The notes beneath the pieces were generated by a model that made no database searches, was not told where the DNA came from, and saw only the letters and a list, made by a program, of their open reading frames with translations. Positions 17,467-27,015 of a stretch of 64,000 nt of DNA are shown piece by piece. Position numbers and translations under genes: made by a program. This DNA comes from Arenibacter certesii DSM 19833 (GTDB taxonomy: Bacteria > Bacteroidota > Bacteroidia > Flavobacteriales > Flavobacteriaceae), in contig NZ_KE386914.1 of the NCBI RefSeq assembly GCF_000429545.1, positions 282,977 through 346,976 on the forward strand, in the 5' to 3' direction. Numbering within the stretch: the first letter of the stretch is position 1; every line of letters starts with the position of its first letter.

Positions 17467-17543
17467 TCAGGAATAAACCACCTGCGAAATAGACCATTTC
17501 CCGAGGGAAAAAAAACTAACTAAACCACCAAACTTTAAATTAT

Positions 17544-20500
17544 ATGAACAAACTATTCTTTTTACTGATCGCAATAGGGTTTTCCCTATCTGCATCAGCG
17601 CAACGGTCTATATCGGGCCAGGTACTAGAGAAAGAGACCAATGTCCCCCTCTTGGGAGTGTCCATATTAGTGAAAGGAAGCAGTAAAGGAACTACATCCG
17701 ATTTTGATGGAAACTATGAACTTAATAATCTGGACGATAATACCGTATTAGTGTTTTCTTATCTAGGGTATACTACTCAAGAAATTATAGTAGGTAACCT
17801 GAGTACTATCAACGTTTTGTTGGAAATCAATGCCCAGCAAATGGATGAGGTGGTTATTACCGCTCTAAATATTCAGAGGGATAAAGAATCTTTGGGATAT
17901 TCCATCTCACAGGTCTCAGCGGAAGAAATTAATGTGGCTCGGGAAAATAATGTTATGAACTCGCTTTCTGGAAAGGTATCCGGCCTGCAAATCACCCAAT
18001 CCAATACCGGTGTAGACGGATCTAGTCGGGTTTTACTTAGGGGTATTACCACTATAAACGGATCTAACCGCCCTTTGGTGGTAGTAGACGGAATTCCCAT
18101 CAGCAATGGAGGTAGCGGTGGTTCTTCGTGGGGAGGAGTAGACCGTGGGGATGCGCTGTCTGATATTAATCCAGACGATGTAGCCTCTATCAGTGTCCTT
18201 AAGGGAGCTGGTGCGGCTGCTGCCTATGGATCTTTGGGGATGAACGGGGTTATTCTTATTACTACTAAATCTGGTATTAGAAAGAAGGGAGTAGGTATAT
18301 CCTTTAATTCCACCTTTACCTTTACCGATATTGCCCTAACTCCAGATTTACAGAACGAATATGGAACTGGTGCCTTTGGCGATTTTGCTCCCATGGCAGG
18401 AAACGGAAGACCTATTTTGGACTATCCCTTTTCTTGGAGCTGGGGTCCGAAAATGGAAGGCCAAGCCTATACTGATTGGTTGGGTCGTCCGGGAGTTTAT
18501 TCTCCAAATTCCAATGGTAATCCATATAAGGAGTTTTATAATACGGGTTATTCCCTCTCAAATTCTGTTTCTTTTGATGGGGTGAATGAAAATGGATCTT
18601 TTAGAGTTTCCATAACCGATGAGGACGGACAAGGAATAATTAGCAATAATACCATATCCAAACAAACATTAAACCTTAGGGGATCATCCAAATTGACCGA
18701 TAAGTTTAGTATAGATGGTAAGATGACCTATATCACCTCTAAAGTGAAAAATAGGCCAGAATTAGCGGAAGGCAGTGCCAATACCGCATTACAGCTCTCC
18801 TTAATGCCAAGAGATATACATCTTTCCGATGTAAAAAATAATATTGTAAACCGGAACGGAGAGGAAATTAAATGGAATCTAGACAATACATTTAACAACC
18901 CTTATTGGTCTAATAGGTATGTCCAAAATTTGGATGAAAAGGACCGTTTTCAAGGCTTTATTTCTGCCAATTGGGAAATTAGTGATCATTTTAATCTTAC
19001 CGGAAAAACCGGAATGGACTATACCGTATATGATTATGTGTCCCATGGAGCAAGAGGAGCCCAGGCTATTAGCAATGGCCTAGGAAGTTATTCGCACAAT
19101 AGTGGTAAGAGCAATATCTGGAATTCGGATATCTTAGCAACTTATACTACAGATATAGCTGCATTTAAAATAACCACTAGTTTGGGCGCCAGCTATAGAA
19201 ATGAATATAGCAGCTATAATAATATTTCGGGTAACGATAGTAAGGTGCCCCATTTTTATCAAATCAGTAACTACAAAAATTCATTTAGCTCAGAAGGAAT
19301 ATCAGAAAAAGGAATCTATTCCTATTACGGATTGGGACAGATAAGTTATGGCGGATTTTTATATTTTGATGTCACCCTAAGAAACGACAATTCCTCTACC
19401 CTACCCAAAGAAAACAATTCCTATTGGTACCATTCGGAAAATATGAGTTTTCTATTTCCTAAACTGTTGGGGATAAATGACAATATTCTAAGTTTGGGTA
19501 AAATTAGAGGCTCATATGCCAAGGTAGGTAACGACACTAGCCCATACCGTTCCCAGGCTGTGTATAACGTAGACCAGACCGTAACGCTTCCCTATACCGT
19601 TGGATCTATTCCCAGTAGTCTCCCGTCGTTTGACCTTAGACCTGAAACGTCAAAATCTTGGGAAGTAGGCACGGAACTTGGATTCTTTGAAAATAGATTA
19701 CAATTTGATTTTACGTATTACGAAACCGAGACTACAGATCAGATTATGGCAGTCCCCTTATCTGGTTCCACTGCTTATTCTAGTAAGGTAATTAATGCTG
19801 GAAATATTGAGAACAAAGGATACGAACTTCAATTTAATGCAATTCCTTTTACTTCCGATAATTTTGAATGGAACCTTGGATTCAATTTCACCAAGAGTAA
19901 TTCCAAGGTGGTGGCCTTAAATGAAGGTTTGGAAGCAATCACCCTAAATACACTTTGGAACGTTTCTGTTGAGGCCAGACCTGGAGAAGAATTTGGTAGC
20001 CTTTATGGCAACGATTTCTTAAGAGATAATTTTGGACGTAAATTAATTACCAATGATGGATATGCCCAAAGAGGTGACCGTGCGAAGCTGGGAAATATAA
20101 ATCCAGATTGGTTTGGCGGTATCACCTCCAACATCAGATATAAAAACCTATCCTTAAGTACTCTCATCAGTATTCAACAAGGTGGGGAGTTTTATTCTTA
20201 CGGTCGTGCTTATAGAATGTTCTTTGGTACCGATGAACGCAGTTTACTGGGAAGGGAATCCGGAATTGTTGAGGAAGGTATTAATGAAAATACCGGCTTT
20301 GACAATACCACGCCTGCAAATGCTATGCTAAAACAATTCTCAGATGTTTTTACCAACGAAATTGCCACAGATCAAATATTAGATGCTAGCAATGTTAAGC
20401 TAAGGGAAGTGGCACTGACCTTTGATTTCCCCAGTTCCATGTTACACAATACCTTTATTCAATCAGCCAGTTTATCGGCAATAGGTAGAAACCTCTTCTT

Positions 20501-20630
20501 TTTCTATAATGCTGCAGGAGATATAGATCCCGAAGCTAGTTATAGCAGTGGTCCCGCAGGTACAGCGTTTGAACACTCCTCGCTGCCTTCAACGAGAAGC
20601 TATGGTCTTAACCTAAAAATCAACTTTTAA
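17544..20630 (+). CDS. SusC/RagA-family TonB-linked outer-membrane transporter
   Basis: This is the outer-membrane channel of a SusCD importer. The 1,028-residue product has a signal peptide ending at ASA-Q (about residue 20), a carboxypeptidase-D regulatory-like domain (about 21-100; ISGQVLEKETNVPLLGVSI), a TonB-box-like DEVVITAL, a plug with the SusC signature RPLVVVDGIPI near residue 180, and a C-terminal barrel ending GLNLKINF. The SusD partner follows after 9 bp. Substrates of SusCD pairs are oligosaccharides, peptides or other bulky ligands. No glycoside hydrolase, lyase or sulfatase gene accompanies this pair; its companions are haem proteins, so a glycan substrate is not assured. Confidence 0.93.
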   Translation: MNKLFFLLIAIGFSLSASAQRSISGQVLEKETNVPLLGVSILVKGSSKGTTSDFDGNYELNNLDDNTVLVFSYLGYTTQEIIVGNLSTINVLLEINAQQMDEVVITALNIQRDKESLGYSISQVSAEEINVARENNVMNSLSGKVSGLQITQSNTGVDGSSRVLLRGITTINGSNRPLVVVDGIPISNGGSGGSSWGGVDRGDALSDINPDDVASISVLKGAGAAAAYGSLGMNGVILITTKSGIRKKGVGISFNSTFTFTDIALTPDLQNEYGTGAFGDFAPMAGNGRPILDYPFSWSWGPKMEGQAYTDWLGRPGVYSPNSNGNPYKEFYNTGYSLSNSVSFDGVNENGSFRVSITDEDGQGIISNNTISKQTLNLRGSSKLTDKFSIDGKMTYITSKVKNRPELAEGSANTALQLSLMPRDIHLSDVKNNIVNRNGEEIKWNLDNTFNNPYWSNRYVQNLDEKDRFQGFISANWEISDHFNLTGKTGMDYTVYDYVSHGARGAQAISNGLGSYSHNSGKSNIWNSDILATYTTDIAAFKITTSLGASYRNEYSSYNNISGNDSKVPHFYQISNYKNSFSSEGISEKGIYSYYGLGQISYGGFLYFDVTLRNDNSSTLPKENNSYWYHSENMSFLFPKLLGINDNILSLGKIRGSYAKVGNDTSPYRSQAVYNVDQTVTLPYTVGSIPSSLPSFDLRPETSKSWEVGTELGFFENRLQFDFTYYETETTDQIMAVPLSGSTAYSSKVINAGNIENKGYELQFNAIPFTSDNFEWNLGFNFTKSNSKVVALNEGLEAITLNTLWNVSVEARPGEEFGSLYGNDFLRDNFGRKLITNDGYAQRGDRAKLGNINPDWFGGITSNIRYKNLSLSTLISIQQGGEFYSYGRAYRMFFGTDERSLLGRESGIVEEGINENTGFDNTTPANAMLKQFSDVFTNEIATDQILDASNVKLREVALTFDFPSSMLHNTFIQSASLSAIGRNLFFFYNAAGDIDPEASYSSGPAGTAFEHSSLPSTRSYGLNLKINF

Positions 20631-20639
20631 TCCCCAGTT

Positions 20640-22112
20640 ATGAAAAACATACAAACCACCATAATAAAAACAGCTGTTGTCATAGTCATAGGATTGAGTT
20701 TCTTTTCATGTGAAAAACACTTAGACGACCTAAGAGACAATCCCAATGCCGTTACTCAAATAGACGATGCGGCCTTATTTACCAAAGCGGTCAGAAGTCT
20801 TTTTCAAGGCACCACCGATCAGTCCGTATCCCGTTTTGCCGGTCAATACGCCCATTATTTTGTTGCAGGAAGTACGTCCAGACCACCAGATCAGTACGGA
20901 GATGGATTTGATGAAAACTACAATGAAATGTTTACCGGGATGTACGGAGGTACTATTCGACATATTGAAGAAGTATTGGAGATTACCTCTGCTTCGGAAA
21001 CAGAAAACGAAGTAAGACATGCCATGGCCCAAGTTATAGCCGTTTTAGGGTATGCCCGACTCACAGATGCTTTTGGAGATATACCCTATACCGAAGGTGG
21101 AAAAGGAAAGACAGAAGGTATTTTACAGCCCAAATACGATACTCAGGAGTTTATTTACCAGGATATGATTAAGCGTTTGGGAGCGAGTGTAAACGTGCTT
21201 AAGAATGCAGATCCTGCTATGGGGTATCCTAATTCGGATCCTATTTTCAATAACGATCTTGAAAAATGGACACGCTTTGCCAATAGCATAAGATTGCGAT
21301 TGGCCATGCGTTTAAGGGAGGCAGACAATAGCCTATCTATGCAAACGGTTAGTGAATGTATAGCAAATCCTTTAATGGAAGATAACAGCCATAACGCTAC
21401 CATGATTGAAACAGAAGGTAATGGCAATGCGTGGTTTGGGAACCGCACCGGTCACCCATCTATAAAAATGTCTACTAAACTTATAGATCAGTTACAGGGA
21501 ACAAATGATCCTAGATTAGCAGTTTATGTCAGTAAGGATCAACAAGGCAATTATTCCGGTATGATCAATGGTCTTGGTGATGTGGCCTTTGGAAACTCTA
21601 ATTTCTCTGCCAAATCCGATATGGGCCTAGCCCTATCATCTAGGGACAGTGAACTATACCTAATGAACGCTGCGGAAGTATGGCTCTTACGTGCCGAAGC
21701 TGCACTAGTTTACGATAATGATCCTGCGACGGCCAATACACTCTATAGAAAAGGTATAGAGACCTCTTTGCTGCAGTGGGATATAGAAAATACAGATATA
21801 ACTACCTTTTTATCCTCCCCTACCGCTACGCTTTCTGGTAGCAATGATGAAGAACAAATAGGAGTTCAAATGTGGCTTGCACTTACCCCTAACTTCTATG
21901 AATCTTGGAGCTATATACGTCGCACTGGATTTCCTGTTATTGAAGAAAGAACAGATCCTAAATTAAGCAGGGGTGTTACAAATGGTATTATGCCCAAGCG
22001 ATTTTTATATTCCTCTTTTGAACTAAGTTCTAATAATAACAATGTAACGCAGGCCATAGAACGGCAGGGCGGTAATAAGATTAGTGTTCCCGTATGGTGG
22101 GATAAAAATTAA
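20640..22112 (+). CDS. SusD/RagB-family surface lipoprotein
   Basis: This is the substrate-binding lid of the SusC channel encoded just upstream. The 490-residue product has a lipoprotein signal ([10 protein letters not shown], cysteine near residue 23) and an alpha-helical TPR-like fold with the type-2 SusD opening ([12 protein letters not shown]). Further conserved regions are [19 protein letters not shown] and [13 protein letters not shown]. Length is normal. It lies outside the outer membrane, anchored by lipid. The next gene, a PKD lipoprotein, probably serves as an accessory surface binding protein. Confidence 0.92.
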   Translation: MKNIQTTIIKTAVVIVIGLSFFSCEKHLDDLRDNPNAVTQIDDAALFTKAVRSLFQGTTDQSVSRFAGQYAHYFVAGSTSRPPDQYGDGFDENYNEMFTGMYGGTIRHIEEVLEITSASETENEVRHAMAQVIAVLGYARLTDAFGDIPYTEGGKGKTEGILQPKYDTQEFIYQDMIKRLGASVNVLKNADPAMGYPNSDPIFNNDLEKWTRFANSIRLRLAMRLREADNSLSMQTVSECIANPLMEDNSHNATMIETEGNGNAWFGNRTGHPSIKMSTKLIDQLQGTNDPRLAVYVSKDQQGNYSGMINGLGDVAFGNSNFSAKSDMGLALSSRDSELYLMNAAEVWLLRAEAALVYDNDPATANTLYRKGIETSLLQWDIENTDITTFLSSPTATLSGSNDEEQIGVQMWLALTPNFYESWSYIRRTGFPVIEERTDPKLSRGVTNGIMPKRFLYSSFELSSNNNNVTQAIERQGGNKISVPVWWDKN

Positions 22113-22195
22113 GCACCTACTAGGTAACCGTATTGGTAATCGGATAAAAATTCAATAAGGTTTATAAAACCTTGATTAATAAAAAATATAAATAT

Positions 22196-23083
22196 ATGAA
22201 ACTCATCAAATTAATTAGTCTGGCTGTGCTTCCCTTCTTCCTAATTAGTTGCAGCGACGATTCCCCTGCAACTCCTTTGGCAGATTTTCAATTTATGGTA
22301 GAAGGTACCCAAGTTACTTTTAACGGAACTGTTGAGAACGCCCAAACTTTTCACTGGGACTTTGGAGATGGAACAACTAGTACCGAAGAAGACCCCGTTT
22401 ATGCCTATTCTGATATAGGGACTTTTAAGGTAGTACTTACCGTAACGGGTGAGAATGGAAGCTTTTCTGAAACCAAAGAGGTGACCATCCTTCCATCAAC
22501 CGAAATTTTATTGACCGGTGGACAAGCGAGAACGGAAGGCAAGTCCTGGCGATTAAAAAAGGCATATACCTCTGGAAAAGAAGGAGCAGGAATGGTAGAT
22601 AATGAATTGGGGCTTTTACTTCCCTCTCAAGAGAATTTATTAGATCTTGTGGGATTAGGTGCATCCTATGAGGACACCTTTACCTTTTACCATGATGGTA
22701 GGTATGTAGTAGATAATGTAGACGGACAGAGTTTAATGGGGCTCGTATATGCTAGTATTTTTCATGCTGAGCAAATAACGGGCGTTTCTTATGATGTTAA
22801 TAATGTGCCTTTGGCACACGCCCTCTATACGCCGGCCACTGATGCTACTTGGGAAATTATGAAAGGTGATTTTACTGTTGATGGTGCAGCGGGTCCCGTC
22901 AATTTCACCAACAAAACGCAGCTTATCCTTGGTGAGTATTTAGGTTTCAAGGATAGTAAGGTATTGGTAATCCTTAAGGATATTACTGAGACCACAATGA
23001 ATGTGGCACTAGGAATTCATACTGAGCCCAGTGTTTATGATAAACCAACATTACTGTTCCATTTATCATTAGAATCTTTATAG
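22196..23083 (+). CDS. PKD-domain surface lipoprotein, SusCD accessory
   Basis: The 295-residue lipoprotein has signal MKLIKLISLAVLPFFLISC (lipobox cysteine at 19). One PKD domain spans about 28-105, with the signature FHWDFGDGTTSTEEDPVYAY. A C-terminal region of about 180 residues contains no domain I recognise (starting at GKSWRLKK). The ATG at 22196 was chosen over a TTG at 22172 because the lipoprotein signal starts there. Proteins of this layout, a PKD then a WRL-containing C-terminal domain, are found after SusD genes and likely bind ligand on the cell surface. It is the last gene of the operon and is followed by a clear terminator. Confidence 0.8.
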   Translation: MKLIKLISLAVLPFFLISCSDDSPATPLADFQFMVEGTQVTFNGTVENAQTFHWDFGDGTTSTEEDPVYAYSDIGTFKVVLTVTGENGSFSETKEVTILPSTEILLTGGQARTEGKSWRLKKAYTSGKEGAGMVDNELGLLLPSQENLLDLVGLGASYEDTFTFYHDGRYVVDNVDGQSLMGLVYASIFHAEQITGVSYDVNNVPLAHALYTPATDATWEIMKGDFTVDGAAGPVNFTNKTQLILGEYLGFKDSKVLVILKDITETTMNVALGIHTEPSVYDKPTLLFHLSLESL

Positions 23084-23129
23084 GTTACGCATAGTAATTA
23101 AACACACTTTCCATTTTTCTATAAATCGG

Positions 23130-23160
23130 CCCAGTCTTGTTCAAGACTGGGTTATTTTTT
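23130..23160 (+). terminator. Rho-independent terminator of the SusCD operon
   Basis: A perfect 10-bp stem, CCCAGTCTTG / CAAGACTGGG (23130-23139 and 23142-23151), with a 2-base TT gap, is followed by a T-rich run at 23152-23160. It lies 46 bp after the PKD lipoprotein stop codon. Confidence 0.85.
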
Positions 23161-23226
23161 AAACCTATTTTAAAAGGGTTTTCCTAAAATAGACTTATTA
23201 AGAAAACTAAAAGTGAGAAAATAGAA

Positions 23227-23254
23227 AAACCCTGTCCAAAATAGAACAGGGTTT
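23227..23254 (-). terminator. Terminator of the small convergent gene
   Basis: The 9-bp stem arms AAACCCTGT (23227-23235) and ACAGGGTTT (23246-23254) enclose a 10-base loop. On the minus strand the stem is followed by a T-rich stretch. It lies 24 bp past the stop codon of the minus-strand 75-residue gene. Confidence 0.75.
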
Positions 23255-23278
23255 AAACTAAAACTATAAAGTAATGGC

Positions 23279-23506
23279 TTATACAGCCACATTAACGACT
23301 TTTCCGTTTTTCATTTCTCCTAAAACGGTTACATCTTTACTTTTTTTATACTCTTCGTAGGCATACATCATTTGTTCTTCTGTATCCCTTCTGATTTTTA
23401 TTCCTCCCGATTTTTGGTTCTTGTTACGAACTTCGATATAATAACCATCTTTTAATTCTGTCGGTCTTGTAGCCGGTCTCCCCAATCTACCTCTAGATCT
23501 AGTCAT
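23279..23506 (-). CDS. Small conserved basic protein of unknown function
   Basis: The 75-residue product starts with ATG, is rich in arginine and lysine at its N-terminus (MTRSRGRLGRPATRP), and continues with a compact segment (GYYIEVRNKNQKSGGIKIRR) and an acidic/aromatic helix (EEQMMYAYEEYKKSKD). There is no signal peptide or membrane segment, so it is cytoplasmic. The basic AT-hook-like GRPATRP and overall charge suggest nucleic-acid or ribosome association, which is speculation. A dedicated terminator and clean start support a real gene. I recognise it as the kind of short protein conserved among flavobacteria, without a known role. Confidence 0.65.
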   Translation of the reverse strand: MTRSRGRLGRPATRPTELKDGYYIEVRNKNQKSGGIKIRRDTEEQMMYAYEEYKKSKDVTVLGEMKNGKVVNVAV

Positions 23507-23807
23507 AAATAATATCTATTTTTAATAGTTCAACATTATTATTTGCACATTAAATTCGCTTTATTGTATCAACATAAAAAAATTTAATGTTATAATCGGG
23601 CATTATATCTCTTATTCCATATTAATCCTAATATTTATAGTCTTTTAACACAAACTTAGCACCAATCTTCCCTAAAAAATGGGTTTATTTGCGATTTTTG
23701 AATTTAGTCATCCTTTTTCACGTTACATCTCAGCAAATCTGTAATCTATTTTTTACATGTGTGCTATGCAATTTATGTACGTTCAAAAGGATGATTTAAA
23801 ATTATTT
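23507..23807. other. Spacer with separated inverted repeat
   Basis: No gene was found. It contains the promoter side of the 75-residue gene and the 3' side of the large cytochrome lipoprotein gene. Arms TCATCCTTTTTCACGT (23708-23723) and ACGTTCAAAAGGATGA (23779-23794) are complementary apart from two central positions and are 55 bp apart. It could form a large stem at the end of the minus-strand operon. Confidence 0.45.
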
Positions 23808-26800
23808 TTATTCTTCCATGGGATGTGCTTTTAGTAATTCTTCAGAGGAATAAAATCCTTTTTTATCCTTAGTTGCTTCACGGATCTGTTTCACCTTATT
23901 AGGATCTATAACTGACGCCTTATTTCCAAATGCATTCCGAACATAAGTAAGAACGGCAGCCATTTCTTCATCGTTTAGCATACCACCAAATGGGGTCATA
24001 GGCACCTGCCCAGGATATTTTTTCCCTAATACCTCAATAGGACCCATCATACCACTTAGCGTTATTTTTATCAAACGGTCTTCACTGCCTGTTACCCAAC
24101 GTGATCCTGCAAGTGGTGGAAACCCAGAACTCTCCAGTCCTTTCCCATTCGGTTGATGACAAGTAACACAAAATCCTTCTCTAGCATAGATTTCTGCTCC
24201 TTTAATAAAAGCTTCCCGATTTTTGCCTGTTAGTTTGGTATTAACTTTATTAGCTTCGGGATCTTCTCCCAGTTTATGTCCGTTTAAATGTGCAATTGCT
24301 GCTTCATAAGGTTTTTGCATCCAACTATCCAATGGCTTCTTTCCAGCTTCTTCCACAATGGGCAGTCCTATTTCCTTATCTAACCAAGATGCAGCCACCA
24401 ATGCTTCTAACCGGACCCTAGGATGCTCATCTTGTGCAGCTTTCATTAAGATTTCGCCTTGATTTGCTAATTGATGTCCGCCATATCTTGCTACTCTTAC
24501 GGCTGCGGCACGGGCTCTAAAGTCCTTCGATGTTAGGACTTGCGTCAAGAGATCTTCATTTATCTTATTTAATCCCCAACTTACCCATAGCCCCTCTAAA
24601 AGATGGTGCTCATATCTGGGATCATTTTTATCCAAGTTATTTGTCCATTCCTTCAGTTTGCTCAGAACCTCATCAGCATCTCTTCCTCTTAACTCCAATC
24701 TTGTTCTTTCCCTAGTGCGAAATTCGGGCAACTTCAGATTGTCCAAAAGCTCCACTATGCTAGCATCCGTAATTTTAGCAGGTTTAACCAGTGGTCTAGA
24801 TGGATAGGTAATTCTATATACCCTTCCGTGTACGTGATCTCTAAGCGGATCCCTTGCATTGTGCTGCATATGTCCGATCAACACATTGTGCCAATCCAGA
24901 AAATATAAAGATCCATCTGGTGCAAACTCCATATCGACTGGACGGAAATTAGGATCGGTAGATTTCACCAAATCTAGGACATGTTTGCTTAGGTAACCCG
25001 CAGAATCTGGATCGTCCTTCATAGAATGCTGTTTTGTTCCTAAAAATCCAATAGTATTATTTATAATGATATCACCCTGCGCCTCTTCTGGAAAATGCCT
25101 GCTGGATATAAACTCCAGTCCCGAAGTGGGTCGAACTCTATGTGAATCCTCTATTAAATTTTTAGGTAATGGGCTTGCTACTCCGTAGCGCGATTTTATA
25201 GATCCTGGCATCATCCAAGTCATATCAGGACCTGAAGTATGGGCAAAGAAATTCTGTCCCCACTCATCAAACGCAATTCCCCATGGATTAGGAATGGAGA
25301 GCTGAGCAGTTCGCTCCAGGTGATTCCTCTGCGGACTGTACCTATAGAATCCGCCATTAGTACCTCTCACAGGACCATAGGCAGTTTCTACATTAGTGTG
25401 TAGAAATACACCTTCACCCATATAAATAGCTCCTGAAGGATCCGTAGCAAAAGCACTAATTGCGTGGTGCGTATCATGATCATCAAAACCACTTAGTATT
25501 ATTTCCTTTACATCGGCCTTATCATCACCGTTAGTATCTTTTAACAGTACTAAATTAGTGCCTTGAGAAACATACACCCCTTCTGGTGCAAATGCAAACC
25601 CTATCGTTAGATGCAGACCATCTGCAAAAACGGTTTGTTTATCTGCTTTCCCATCATTATTTGTATCTTCTAAAATTAGTAGTTTGTCATTTGGTTTACT
25701 ATCTCCAGGTTTATAGTGGGGATAGCTGGGCATAACACCTACCCATAAGCGTCCTTTATTATCAAAAGTCATTTGTACCGGATTGGCCAGGTCCTCAAAT
25801 TCTTCTTCAGAAGCAAATAGCTCTAATTTATAACCTTCCGGCACCGTTATTTCATCAACGGCTTCCTGCCCATACAAGTACTTTGGATCCCCATTTTTAT
25901 TACTAGGTCGGTAATTTGTCTCCACCTCTGGAAGCTCTGGTGTTTTAGCATCCGCAGCAGCCAAATCCATGGTTTCGCCTTTAGCAACCTTCCAAATAGC
26001 GGTATCCCGTATGGCGGTCATCTGCCTAATTTTTTCAACTTCAAAAGGATAATTGTCTGGTCCAAAGGGATCATATCGTCTTCCATAGGCATGCACCCCA
26101 TTTGGAATTTTAATGTCATTGTGCCAAAACCAATTTTTTTCCATTACGGCATCATGTACTACGCTTCTGTTTTCTTCAGCAATAGCTTTTTCCTTACCAA
26201 ATAGGCCATCTGCCAATAATTTGGCGAACTTTTGATATCCTAAATCGTTCAACTGAAAACCATCTGCCGTTAAATTCTCCTTCTCGGAACCGTACCATTT
26301 CTGGGTAGGTGAGAAAGCATCAAGAAAAAGAACGCCATTATTAGCAGCAACCTCCCTCATCGCATCGGTATACATAGAAAGGTTTTCATTCTCTTTAACC
26401 CCGTTAGGTAAATCTCTTTCTGAGGATAGGTCTTCAAAGGCAATAGGCGATATTAACGCTAATTTTGGCGCCTCTGTCCCGTTGTATTTTTGTTTTAAAG
26501 TATGCTGAATAAAAGCATTGAGTTCCTCTTTAAAATTTTCTAAACCTTCTTTTCCCTCAAAAGATTCGTTATATCCAAAAAACGCAAGAACAATATCCGC
26601 TTTTAGTCGGGTTAGCCACTCGTCCTCGGTATCGAAATGCCCAATACTTCCAGAAGGCTGCGCTAATTCGGTTTGAAAAACTTCAGCTCCTGGAAAGGCC
26701 CAAGGCGAATTTCGAGAAGAATGAGGCCTAAATCCAGGAGTATTACCACCATCGGCCATATTTCTGATAACCAATAGACTATCCGGATATCTCAATTGCA

Positions 26801-26987
26801 TCTCCGTTTCAAAATGTCCAAAATTCATCATCCTAGAACTTAGGTTATTACCTATAAGCACTATTCGTGATTCTTTCTGTAGAGGTATGCCTTCTCCCCT
26901 ATCCTTATCCCCACAGCTATACGCTATAATTGCTATTAAGAACGCTAGGCTAATTCTCCCTAGGATCCACTTTTTATTTAACTTCAT
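23808..26987 (-). CDS. Lipoprotein fusing SGNH hydrolase-like, PVC-type propeller, HEAT and cytochrome c modules
   Basis: The 1,059-residue lipoprotein (signal ending AIIAYSC) has several modules. First is an SGNH/GDSL-like domain (about 38-275; IVLIGNNLSS, GYNES, and LTADGFQLNDLGYQKFA as the C-terminal block). Next is a PVC-type dehydrogenase beta-propeller (about 370-740; VQMTFDNKGRLWVGVMPSYPHY, MEFAPDGSLYFLDWHN). A HEAT region (about 740-890) follows, then a cytochrome c domain with CVTCH near 939-943. Such haem propellers are thought to be periplasmic dehydrogenases of sugars or alcohols. It is the last gene of the six-gene operon and begins 28 bp after a Gfo/Idh/MocA gene. Substrate is unknown. 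It may pass electrons from an outer sugar oxidation step to the respiratory chain. Confidence 0.85.
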   Translation of the reverse strand: MKLNKKWILGRISLAFLIAIIAYSCGDKDRGEGIPLQKESRIVLIGNNLSSRMMNFGHFETEMQLRYPDSLLVIRNMADGGNTPGFRPHSSRNSPWAFPGAEVFQTELAQPSGSIGHFDTEDEWLTRLKADIVLAFFGYNESFEGKEGLENFKEELNAFIQHTLKQKYNGTEAPKLALISPIAFEDLSSERDLPNGVKENENLSMYTDAMREVAANNGVLFLDAFSPTQKWYGSEKENLTADGFQLNDLGYQKFAKLLADGLFGKEKAIAEENRSVVHDAVMEKNWFWHNDIKIPNGVHAYGRRYDPFGPDNYPFEVEKIRQMTAIRDTAIWKVAKGETMDLAAADAKTPELPEVETNYRPSNKNGDPKYLYGQEAVDEITVPEGYKLELFASEEEFEDLANPVQMTFDNKGRLWVGVMPSYPHYKPGDSKPNDKLLILEDTNNDGKADKQTVFADGLHLTIGFAFAPEGVYVSQGTNLVLLKDTNGDDKADVKEIILSGFDDHDTHHAISAFATDPSGAIYMGEGVFLHTNVETAYGPVRGTNGGFYRYSPQRNHLERTAQLSIPNPWGIAFDEWGQNFFAHTSGPDMTWMMPGSIKSRYGVASPLPKNLIEDSHRVRPTSGLEFISSRHFPEEAQGDIIINNTIGFLGTKQHSMKDDPDSAGYLSKHVLDLVKSTDPNFRPVDMEFAPDGSLYFLDWHNVLIGHMQHNARDPLRDHVHGRVYRITYPSRPLVKPAKITDASIVELLDNLKLPEFRTRERTRLELRGRDADEVLSKLKEWTNNLDKNDPRYEHHLLEGLWVSWGLNKINEDLLTQVLTSKDFRARAAAVRVARYGGHQLANQGEILMKAAQDEHPRVRLEALVAASWLDKEIGLPIVEEAGKKPLDSWMQKPYEAAIAHLNGHKLGEDPEANKVNTKLTGKNREAFIKGAEIYAREGFCVTCHQPNGKGLESSGFPPLAGSRWVTGSEDRLIKITLSGMMGPIEVLGKKYPGQVPMTPFGGMLNDEEMAAVLTYVRNAFGNKASVIDPNKVKQIREATKDKKGFYSSEELLKAHPMEE

Positions 26988-27015
26988 AAGTCTGGTTGTT
27001 TATTTAAAATAGTTT

